From the NCBI RefSeq assembly GCF_020283565.1, contig NC_060063.1:35302635-35366634 (forward strand): a stretch of DNA of 64,000 bases, written 5' to 3'. Source of the DNA: Trifolium pratense. Lineage: Eukaryota; Streptophyta; Magnoliopsida; Fabales; Fabaceae. The notes beneath the pieces are model-generated. The model made no database searches. It was not told the DNA's origin and worked only from the letters and a program-made list of their open reading frames with translations. Numbering within the stretch: position 1 is the stretch's first letter; every line of letters starts with the position of its first letter. Positions 22,345 to 31,382 of this stretch are shown here, piece by piece. The position numbers and the translations under genes were made by a program.

Positions 22345-22582
22345 TAAAAAAAAATAGTCAAACCTATGTTAAAATACTAAATATCTTGCTGGTTACTCCG
22401 AGAGACATAAGTGCCCAATAGGGAACCAAATGTCTTAATTGCTAAGCTAGAATCACAAAATTATGGAAGGCTTAGACAAACATCTGCTTTACACAAACCG
22501 TATAAAATCAAGTTGGTCCTGTTTATATAAAATTAAAATGTCATTATCAGCCACAAATCAAACGTTTTACAAATGTGATTTG

Positions 22583-23573
22583 TCATGATTCTCCTATGCT
22601 ATTTTCCTTCTCCTCTCCCACCTTCATCATAGTGCCATATAACTTCAATAGATGAGTGGTTTCCTCCTCGTTAAAACAGAACACAAATCTTTCCAAAAAT
22701 ACTTTCTCAGACACATAAAATGGAGAAAGCAAGCTAGCACTCCCACTCCCACTTCTCAAACCCTTAGTTTGAAGACAAAAGACAACCATAGCTCTAAATG
22801 GAACGATCATTTTCTCCAAAGTGTATCAATAAAAAAATCCCTGGTCTCTTAGGAAGATAAGAAGAATCCCAACCTAAATCATTAACCAAAAACCGCATCA
22901 CCCTATTGATTTTATCGGTCGAAACTAACACATTTCGGCTGCTTCTTAATAGCTTCCAAAATAGTTTCCACGGACCAACCCCATTTCTTAAAAGTGTCAA
23001 TTTTCTCATCCCATTTGGATTTACTAAAACCTATCTTAGCAAGCAAGGCATCACCAAAATATTTTTTAGAAGAATCAAACCCCATGTTTTTTAATTCCTC
23101 CACCGTCTCCTACAAAACCCTAGGAATCCAAACGATAACATTCAGTCTAACATGAAGAATTCTAAAAATACCCGAATCACAAACACTTTTATCAACCATT
23201 AAATTAATATTAGGAATCACATAATCACTAAAAAGCAAAGAAGGATATGCAATTACAGAAGCAATAGCACTTTGATCCGATTTAAGGAACCAATTTACCG
23301 ATTTATAAATAGGGATAACATGATTATTCAAACTGCATTTCATGAATCTAGAGTAAACTACAACGATGTGAACAATGTCGGAATTAGAAGCCATGGTTCT
23401 CTTTTGATGATGTAACGATGTGAACAATGTCGGAATTAGAAGCCATGGTTCTCTTTTGATGATGTTGTGAATATCTGAATCAGAGTGAAACCGTGAGTTG
23501 TGAAGAAATTGAGAACTGATTCAGATTTCCTCCGGCCCACCATCCCTGTTTTCAAATGAATGTCAATATCCAT
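22583..23573 (-). pseudogene. mTERF-family pseudogene, copy 2 (most of the repeat region)
   Basis: Organelle-targeted mTERF family, but broken. Blocks in order on the minus strand, in shifting frames: SVLNFFTTHGFTLIQI; NSDIVHIVV and FMKCSLNNHVIPIYKSV; AIASVIAYPSLLFSDYVIPN; VEELKNMGFDSSKKYF; WDEKIDTFKKWGWSVETIL; DKINRVMRFLVNDLGWD with YLPKRPGIF; VFLERFVFCFNEEETTHLL near the C-terminus. These follow the usual order of plant mTERF repeats. Several frameshifts separate them. A ~57-bp tandem duplication at about 23353-23466 scrambles the N-terminal part. The transit peptide is absent or upstream in degraded sequence. Tandem mTERF copies are common in plant genomes; a functional parent probably lies elsewhere. 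Confidence 0.85.
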
Positions 23574-23680
23574 TATCCACCAACTTAACCAAGAGGCCAA
23601 TAATCAAGGTCGGTCTGCAACTAGGTAACAATGGGGAAAGTTATTATTATATCCATTCACATCCAACTCTTCTAGTAGTT

Positions 23681-23801
23681 GAGTTAAGTCTCCGGTAATC
23701 TATACACATTCTCCATCCAGTAAAAGTGCGAGTTGCAATCAATCATTACACACCACAGTCGCCAAATGGCGAATGTGTATTGATTACTGGAGACTTAACT
23801 C
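23681..23801. ncRNA. Conserved 36-nt stem-loop, copy 2
   Basis: Arms 23681-23716 and 23766-23801 pair at 33 of 36 positions, with a 49-nt loop. A C-to-T difference in the 3' arm relative to copy 1 restores pairing at that site (GGAGACTTAACTC), while another site now forms G-U-like pairing. Confidence 0.45.
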
Positions 23802-24372
23802 AAAATCCTCCACCAAGGAACCAATGCATCAATTGGTTCTCTCACTTTTTGGTAAAAATAGTATGTATTCAAAACAAATACAAAACTCATAAGCTAAAAA
23901 ATTCTAGGGAAATTCTTATTTCATACTAAAATTACAATTAAAGAATTATAATGCTCTAAAAACATATCAAACTAATTCTGAACTACAATTAGGAAACATT
24001 AATGAAGAATTTGAAGCCTCAGTACCACAGCCAAGAAATTTACATCAAAGAATAAATCTATTCAGACGGTAATTCCAGATCAAGTTTTATCATCATCAGC
24101 TTCACTAAAACAACAAAATAATAATAAAAATTTGAAATGTAATCGCACAAATCGGCTCTGCAAAATCATAGTAAATAAGATAAGCAGATTCCTATCAGAA
24201 TGCGAAACAAATGAAAAACACTATTAATTTTGGTCCAATCATAGCATCTTTGATCAGAGCATATAGCTATCAGAGACGTGGCATCAGACCTAATCAGTAA
24301 ACACAACAAACAGTAATAAAAAAACTAAAAGTGAAAAAAATCCTCAGGAGACCCGTTTCAAATCTCACACAC

Positions 24373-24445
24373 AGTTCCGTAAAGAACGATCTCGGCCGAT
24401 AACAACAATATGTTAATCGGTGGATGAGATCATTTAAACGGAACT
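24373..24445. other. Second conserved stem-loop, copy 2
   Basis: AGTTCCGT (24373) pairs with ACGGAACT (24438), then GATCTC with GAGATC, then CCGATAAC with GTTAATCGG. The outer stem is better than in copy 1. Unknown role. Confidence 0.35.
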
Positions 24446-25046
24446 GCTGTTTAGAGTGTCATACGGCACTTCCTATCAATTAATGGGAGATCCTCCTCAC
24501 TGGATTAGTATAAACAAAAAAAAAATAAACGAATAAATAATAAAAAAAATGTTTAGCATATGCAGCAGTTCGGTAAATCTCGACACAGTAAAAAAGTGCG
24601 AGTGAATTTGATTGAACTAACAACATAATTAGTTTTGCAAACGAAGAAATTGCCTCAAAACATTAGTGTTAAACACGGTTAAGGGACAGAGTGAGTTTGC
24701 TTAAAAATAATTGATTAAATAAAAAAAAATGTTACAGTACTAAAGGGTCTGAAATATCATGAAAAAATCCAATTCAGACGAGTGAGCCTGTAAAACCAAT
24801 TGATATTCGCAAGTATATAAATATAATTGATTTAAACCGTAGAATTAACAAGATTTAACCAAGAAGCTGACTTGCGATTTCAAGAAAAAATTATATGAAA
24901 CACAGAAATCAATTAAACACATAAGAAAAGAACTATCTACATATAAATTAAATCAATGAAGATACAAAAAATCGATAAGAATAAAGCAGAAGAAAAAGAG
25001 GAACACAATATATGAGTGTGATACACATACTCTGAGCGTGTGGTGA

Positions 25047-25106
25047 TTATATAGGGAATCAGGGAGGCTGTTAGGGTTTTGTTCACACAACCAGTAAATA
25101 TGGGCC
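25047..25106 (-). promoter_or_regulatory. mTERF-locus promoter, copy 2: GGCCCATA, telo-box, TATA
   Basis: Minus strand: GGCCCATA (25106-25099), telo-box AAACCCTA (25079-25072), TATATAA (25053-25047). Spacing is the same as in copy 1. Confidence 0.55.
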
Positions 25107-25254
25107 GGGTTTGACCTGGACCTCTGAAGCCCATTTGCTTTGTAACTTTGAAAAAAACTTTTTCTACCCCAACAATCTTCACTTTACCCCAACATTTTTC
25201 TAAAAATACCCAATATACCCTTATTAAAAATTAATATATTTTAAAAAAATAATT

Positions 25255-25600
25255 TTTATCGTATTATACTGTTCCGGTAGAATTTTCATCCTCACGAAAA
25301 ACTGTTTCGGTAAGTATTTATCCTTATCGGTAAGTTAACTTTACCGATACACTTTTTAAAAAGTGTTCCGGTATGTTAATATTACCGGTACACTTTTTAT
25401 AACGTTTCCGGTATGTTTATTTTACCGGTACACTTTTTAAAAAGTGTTCCGGTACCGGAACACTTTTTAAAAAGTGTACCGGTATGTTAATTATATTTCG
25501 TTTATCATTATACATACCGGTACACTTTTTTAAAGTGTTCCGGTAGTAAAAGTGTTCCGGTATGTAATAAGTGCACCGGTATGTTATTCTTAATTTTTTA
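25255..25600. repeat. TACCGGTACACTTTTT palindromic repeat array
   Basis: About ten occurrences of ACCGGTA/TTCCGGTA linked by ACACTTTTTAAAAAGTGT palindromes, directly upstream of the FAR1-type ORF. Probably the subterminal or promoter repeat of that element. Confidence 0.7.
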
Positions 25601-25633
25601 AATTTTAATTTGTTTTTTTATTTTTAAACAGAT

Positions 25634-25965
25634 ATGGCTTATCTCGGCGATACAAGTCAAATGTTGGTAGATACTACGGATGTTTTTACAACTCATCAAA
25701 AATTTCCTACCCCAGATGATGTTGTCAAATGGGCTCGAGATGTTGGAGATGCCAATAAAGTCGGTATTATCATTACTCGGTCGGATAAAAAGAACGGAAT
25801 AAGAGGAAGAAATGACAAGTTGATTTTGGGTTGTGACAAAGGTGGAAAGTATGACTCTTCAGAAAGTTCCACGACAACTGCATCGAAAAAGTGTAATTGT
25901 CCATTTAAAATTAGAGTTGCACCTTCAACAGATGGTTCAGGATGGAAAGTTCAGGTTCTCAAATA
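25634..25965 (+). pseudogene. FAR1-type DNA-binding domain of a MULE transposase, rest deleted
   Basis: ATG at 25634 (after a possible acceptor TTTTAAACAG). The first ~110 codons match the N-terminal zinc-binding FAR1/MULE domain: TPDDVVKWARDVGDANKV, RSDKKNGIRGRNDKLILGC, and KKCNCPFKIRVAP with GWKVQV. The usual next segment (CxxHNH) is missing. After KVQV the frame stays open to 26173 but becomes low-complexity Asn/Lys-rich sequence with a ~70-bp internal duplication, so the DDE catalytic core is lost. The domain binds element ends or promoters in intact relatives. It is convergent with the PMD gene at 26212-27788 and was probably carried by the same element. Confidence 0.6.
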
Positions 25966-26211
25966 TCTAAATTCGTTAGTAACGTTTATTGTGTTAAAAA
26001 ATATTTTATGTCAAAAAAATACAATGCCTACTTTAGTAACGTTCATTGTGTCAAAAAATAATGTATTGAAGTACAAAAAACATTTGATCGATAAAGTTCA
26101 TAATCTAAATAAAGTACACGATATAGTAAAAATAGTTCAACAAAATACACAATCCAAAAATAAAACTACATAAACCAGTGTTCAAAAAAACATAACAATA
26201 AAAAACTAGTC

Positions 26212-27788
26212 ATGGGTATGCACCACGACATACATCTAGTGCAAAAAAAAGCTCCTCAAATCCCTCATCATCCCTATCAGCGTCTATCCTCGTCAGAAAT
26301 GTCTCAAGCGCGCCTCGAGCCATACCTCTCCATCTCCGCTCACGCTGTAGTGCAGTTTCTTGTGGTGCATCATCTGCTGGTGCATCGTCTACTGATGTAT
26401 CTGGTGCAGGTGCAGGTGCATAGTGCGGAACTGGTGGTGCTCCATGTGGTCCATCAACAGGGCGACACAGTCTAGGATGTGATACCCTATAGTACCAGGA
26501 CATGTAATCAGGTACAGTCTCAAAAGCATATGTCACTGGACGTGTCGGCTGAAGGATCCAATCAACGGACGCGTGATAACCAATCCAGTCGCTATCAATA
26601 TCAGAATAGGCAGGAGCTAGAGGTGGTGGTGGTGGTATATACTGTACAAATCCAAACTGCCTAATACACCTCTCGGGCAAGTAAGGAACTACCGTGGATC
26701 CACGCAGATGACCACTATACAGAGTAATCAGATCAAAAGGAATGCTACCTCTGTGAGTCTAAAACGGACGCCATATCACGTCATCAGGGGTCAGTGCATC
26801 CAATATAGGCTGATACTCGGGGAGCTTGGTCTTCCCTTGCTTATACATCCACCGCATAGCTCGAGGAAAGCCAGGATCATCACAATTAAGTCCCGACGCA
26901 GCCCTTCTACCAAGGGTAGGAAAATACTCGTGAATCCAACACTGTTACAAAAAAGAGAAAAAAAAGAAAAAAGAAAATTGTTAACAACGCAACAAAGAGA
27001 AAAGAAAATTAAATTACGCAACAAAGATAAAAACAAAATTTAATTACACAGCAAAGAGAAAAAAAATTTAATTACGCAATATTTAAATTATGTCTTTGTA
27101 GTGAGTGTCGCATACCTGAAGAAGTGTCGCATACCCTGCAATGGCCATCGTAGAAAACACGGATGCATCGTTCAAGTTATCGTATAAACAAACCAATGCA
27201 ATACTGGCCCACGAAAATGTATGGACTGCAGACAAATCACTAAACAGAAGTAGCCATTTGGCATCCACATGTGTATAACTCTTATCGGCCAGAATGGTAC
27301 ATCCCACCAACATCAACATCCATGCCCTAGCTGCGCAGTCATGTTTCCCGTAGAAATTGACATTCCTCATATAGCCACTGCTGTGAAAAATAACCACCCC
27401 TCTGCGCTACAGTCTCTCGCAATGCAAATTCATACTCCTCTCCTAACAACTCAGCTGCAAGTTCCGCAGCTTGTTCCTGAGAAACTGATACAGGAGTATA
27501 AAACTGACCCCTAATAGGTAGATGCAGAAGACATGCCACATCGTCCAAAGTAATAGTCATATCGCCGAACGGCATGTGAAATGACGACGTCTCAGGGTGC
27601 CACCTCTCAACAAATGCGGATATAAGCTGCGGATCGGTAAGTTTCAAGCTAGTCCGCCAAGCCAGCACAACCCCGAAATATTCAACCACCCTTGAATAAC
27701 TTCAGGATGGTGATCAGGAATCCTGTCAGCTAACTTTTTTCCTAAAGATGCTATTCGCAGCTCAATTCTGTCACCTTCGGCACGTTCC
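26212..27788 (-). pseudogene. Plant mobile domain (PMD) gene, two exons, frameshifted
   Basis: Related to the PMD/MAIL1 or PP7-long-form family often carried by plant transposons. Exon 1 starts near 27788 (acceptor TATATGTAG) and gives IELRIASLGKKLADRIPDHH and PEVIQGWLNISGL. A frameshift near 27660 follows, then TDPQLISAFVERWHPETSSF and the hallmark FGDMTITLDDVACLLHLPI. A second frameshift near 27350 leads to CAARAWMLMLVGCTILADKS and YATLLQ|GTATGC. Exon 2 starts at 26944 (TTTGTAACAG) with CWIHEYFPTLGR. It has an in-frame TAG at 26759-26761, then LPERCIRQFGFVQYIP, a proline-rich stretch and YMSWYYRVSHPRL, ending at 26212. Two frameshifts and one stop make it a pseudogene. Confidence 0.75.
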
Positions 27789-27985
27789 TACATATATTTA
27801 AAAAAATATATTGTGAATAATAAAATTAGACCGAATAAATGGAAGCATACCATAAGACATTGAAAATGAACTATAATAATATTTTAACACTAAATTTGTA
27901 TGCAAAATAAGGATTTAACAGTTGTAACGAGAGGAGTTAAGAAAAAACAATGAGAGAGAGAGGTAGAGAGAGAGAGAGGCGCTGC
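27789..27985. other. Spacer with GA microsatellite
   Basis: AT-rich, ending in a GAGAGAGAGAG tract (about 27951-27980) just before the LINE 5' region. No terminal repeat found to close the FAR1/PMD element. Confidence 0.4.
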
Positions 27986-28085
27986 TTCTAGGGCTTACCT
28001 AGGGCAGTCGTGCCGGTCATCGCCTTCACCGAAAGCAAGGCAAAAACGGGGGGGTGCTTCGATAGATAGCGGAGAATGGACTGAA

Positions 28086-29134
28086 GTGAGACGGCGAGGT
28101 CGGAATGGGCGCAGAAAGGAAGGCAGAGGACGATTCATTTCAAAACAGACCAGACAATACTATGGGAAAAGATCGTTATCATCTGCTAGAGATCATTGCT
28201 TGTTTGATCACCATCGTTATTCCAATTGTTCTGCGCACGATCGAAATCGTTCTAGTAGTACTCAATTACGTTATAGCAGGGATCGATGCAATTTTGCTCG
28301 TCGTGGATTCAATTATCACAGCCGACATGCTTCAAGGAAGAGTAGGTGCAAATCGCGATCTCCATCTGTACAGGACTTGCGGCTGCATCATCGCGGTGGA
28401 GAGGAGAATTTGAGGTGCAGTCATGATCGATGCGATTACCGTTGCTTTGATCGATCAAGTTCTTTGATTCGACGACGGCGGCTGGACCTGGACGGTGATA
28501 GCAGGAGTTTGGAGGTTGGAAAGGTGTTAGATGGATCGCAGCAGGACGGTGGTCTGAACAAGGAGAGGTCTGCGCAGCTGTTGTTTGATGGTGGCCGGGT
28601 TGATAATGGAAAGTGCACTGTTGGTAATGTGAAGGATGGTAGTGGCAACAACAAGGAGGTTGGAGTTGGTGTGAATGACGGTTTCAAGGACAATGCTTCG
28701 GGATCGAACCTTAAGCGGTATGTCTCTTTTTACTTTACAAATTTTCCGGCGCAATTGCCTAAGTTTTATCTTAGAAAAGGTTTTGAAGTTTGTGGCATTC
28801 TGGAAGATGTGTATGTAGCTAAAAAGAGGAATAAGTTTGGTCAACCCTATGGGTTCGTAAAATATTTTAATGTTAAGAATGTCTCTAAAATGACGAATGC
28901 ATTAAATAATGTCTGGTTCGGCAATTTTCGCGTTAAAGCAAGCGTTGCAATGTTTGACCGTAATGTATCGAGGGTGGACAGGAAAATGGAGTCACAAAAG
29001 GAGGAACAAGTAGGTGCTCCATTATTGCAGGATGGGAAGCAAGAATCCTTGAAGCTTCAAGCTTCCAATATTAACGGGGAGGCCATTAAGCTGCCGGAGA
29101 GATTACCTCAACGCGAAGAAATGCAGGTGGGGGA
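28086..29134 (+). pseudogene. LINE ORF1, 5' part: Arg/Ser-rich region and RRM
   Basis: Open from before 28086; no convincing ATG precedes the frame (GTG at 28086), so the start is unclear. The first ~200 codons are Arg/Ser/His/Asp-rich. An RNA-recognition motif follows: RYVSFYFTNFPAQLP, FEVCGILEDVYVAKKRNK, GQPYGFVKYFNVK (RNP1-like) and WFGNFRVKASVA. RRM-bearing ORF1 proteins are known from plant L1 LINEs and would bind element RNA. The frame continues across the LTR insertion at 29134 into 39892; the last native codons are MQVGD. Confidence 0.8.
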
Positions 29135-31366
29135 TGTAACGACCCAATTTTCATATTATTATTTTTATGTGTTAAAATATCTTATTTAACGTGGCATTTT
29201 AATTAAGTTAATAACTAGAGTTATTTATCGAGTACTTTAGTTATTAGGCGAGTAGAGCGAGTTAACGCGTTATTGGGCTTGAGGCCCAATGGGCCTTGTG
29301 TGTGTGTGGGAGGCGCCATATGGCCATGAGAGGAAGAGAGAAATTCATTTTTCTCTTTTGTTCTTGTGCTCTTGAGAGAGGAAGAGGAGAGCTTGGGAGC
29401 TAGGGCAAAGGGAGAGCTAGGGATTCGAGAGCTTCGTCGTGTTTTCTTCGAATCCAGGTAAGAGAGTAGATTTCATATTCGTGGGTGACTCGAGGAAGGG
29501 GAGAATGTCGATTTCTCCTCACCCGAACTTCCTCCACCCCATTTTCGTTTTAGATTGGAATGGATTTTCTTGATGAAAATCGTTCCTAAGGTTCTTGATA
29601 TGTTTAACATGCTTGTAACATGATTAATGAACGGAAATAATGGTAAAAACGAGTTGTATGAAAGATTAAACTCAAGAACTTAGTGTTCTTGAGTGTTTTG
29701 ATGAAAAAGTGTTTAATCTCTACTTTTTCGATGTTTATGATGTAGATCTGAGGAATGAACTGTCCTTTTGTGTTTAGATATGTTTGTTATATGTGAATAC
29801 AAACTCTTTTGGGATTTATAACATGAAAAATGGGATTTTTGGTTGATTTGAGATGGAAATCGCAAGGTTTGAACTGTCCTGACAGGAGGCCTTCGCTACG
29901 GGTTCGCTTAGCGAATAGTTCGCTGACTGCTCGCTACTGGTTCGCCACGAGCTCGAACTACCCTGACTTGGTTCGCTATCCATTCGCTACGGGTTCGCTT
30001 AGCGAACAGTACTAATTCAGCAATTTTTGTTGATGTTTTTAAGTGCAATTAGGCACTTGTAACATGGATTTAAGGTATCCTAACATGCAATTAGGTGTTT
30101 ATAACCATGATTAATTGTATTGTGATGATAGTTGTTGATTATATGTGTGGAATATAATTGTTGTTGATTGTGTTGATGATGTTTGTTAAAATGTCAAAGA
30201 AGTATATTAAGGTGTTAATCAACTTAATAAAGAAGGATATTAGAGTATGTTATTCTAATAAAGAAGTATATCGAATTATGTTATTCGATAAAGACGGATA
30301 TTGAGGTATTGATTATCTTAATAAAGACGGACGTTGGATAGTGTTCCACGTTATTGTTGATGGGCTATATGCCAAAATTGTTGATGAATATATTCATGAG
30401 TTTTGAGTGCATGCATCATGAATATTTAGGGATATTGGCTTGTCCAATAAAGAAGGATATCGAACTATATTTGTTTGATAAAGAAGGATATCAGAGGTGA
30501 AATACCCTGATAAAGACGATGGTACCACATGCATTAGAGGTGTCTAGAGGACATAACATGAATGTGAAGCATTAGATTGCATTAGGGATTATGTGTGCAT
30601 TTTATAATAAATGATGTTTGACACATACTTGGTAAATGTTGATTGTTAATCCGTATGTGAAGAGCAGAGTCCGTCATGACTATAAAATGAACAACGCAGG
30701 GTCCGTCATGACCATAATCTGAACAATGTATTTGTGGTGTTAGATTACATTAGGAACTTTATGTATATCCCTATTTGTAATTGAGTTATGTGATAATTGT
30801 TGATGTTTTGGTATTGTCCGAGACGACGTGAAACTATATGTTTGGTGTATTTTGTGAATGATTGATTATGTGATAGATGAAGTATATGCATGATATATGA
30901 ATATGCATGAATGATGGTGATGTATATGTATAATGTTTGATTATGCATGTTTTTATGAAGAAGTGTTTAAGTACCATTTACTTACACTTATATTTTGAGT
31001 ATGTTGTCTAACTCTCTTTTATGTGTTATGTGCTGGACCGTTGGGGGTCCAGATTTACAGGTTTTGTGGTATTCGATGTCGAATCGTCGGTGAAGCTCTG
31101 CTCTGATTGTGACACGGGAAAAGGGTTGTATTTAGACTATAGAGTCTTTATGGCTTTCGATAATTATTTGTAAAACTATACATTTGATAAGAGGATTATT
31201 TTGTATAAACACTATTTTTACTAATTAATTACATTAGTATTATTTTGATAGAGGAGTGTAATACTCGAACCGATATTCAATAAATTAAATGTAATTTTCC
31301 GTTGCGTATTTTGAAAAAGATTTTACTAAAGGTAGAAATATATAAATAATGGGTTTGGGTGTTACA
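29135..31366 (+). repeat. 5' LTR of gypsy-like element 1
   Basis: 2232 bp. Contains GA-rich leader sequence with a donor-like CAG|GTAAGAG near 29458, a cluster of TCGCTA/TAGCGA motifs (29890-30006), an AATAAAGAAGGATAT-type repeat series (30225-30500), GTCCGTCATGAC repeats (30668-30712) and GTCTCGGACAATACC-like inverted motifs. Short ORFs here are not genes. Confidence 0.9.
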
Positions 31367-31368
31367 AT

Positions 31369-31382
31369 TGGTATCAGAGCCC
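31369..31382 (+). other. Primer binding site (initiator-Met tRNA), gypsy-like element 1
   Basis: TGGTATCAGAGCCC two bases after the 5' LTR, complementary to the 3' end of plant initiator methionine tRNA. Confidence 0.9.

Larger units (their letters stand above)
23340..25120. repeat. Segmental duplication, copy 2 (mTERF 5' region and promoter)
   Basis: Counterpart of 12820-14720. Between 23802 and 25045 it holds no ORF; sequence such as ACGAAGAAATTGCCTCAAAA and GAATAAAGCAGAAGAAAAAG matches copy 1 almost base for base. Confidence 0.85.

Noticed and set aside
25966..26173. Continuation of the FAR1 ORF to a 179-residue protein
   Set aside because: After KVQV the sequence becomes low-complexity with an internal duplication and no family similarity; the domain match ends there, so the open frame is chance.
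28105..28413. 102-codon hydrophobic ORF overlapping the LINE ORF1
   Set aside because: Out-of-frame shadow of ORF1, which has recognisable RRM homology.
29830..30015. 61-codon ORF repeated at 38350-38535, and the 67-codon ORFs repeated at 30745, 39265, 51171 and 57084
   Set aside because: They lie wholly inside LTRs; repetition comes from the LTR pairs, and the peptides are translations of the palindrome or AT-rich repeats.
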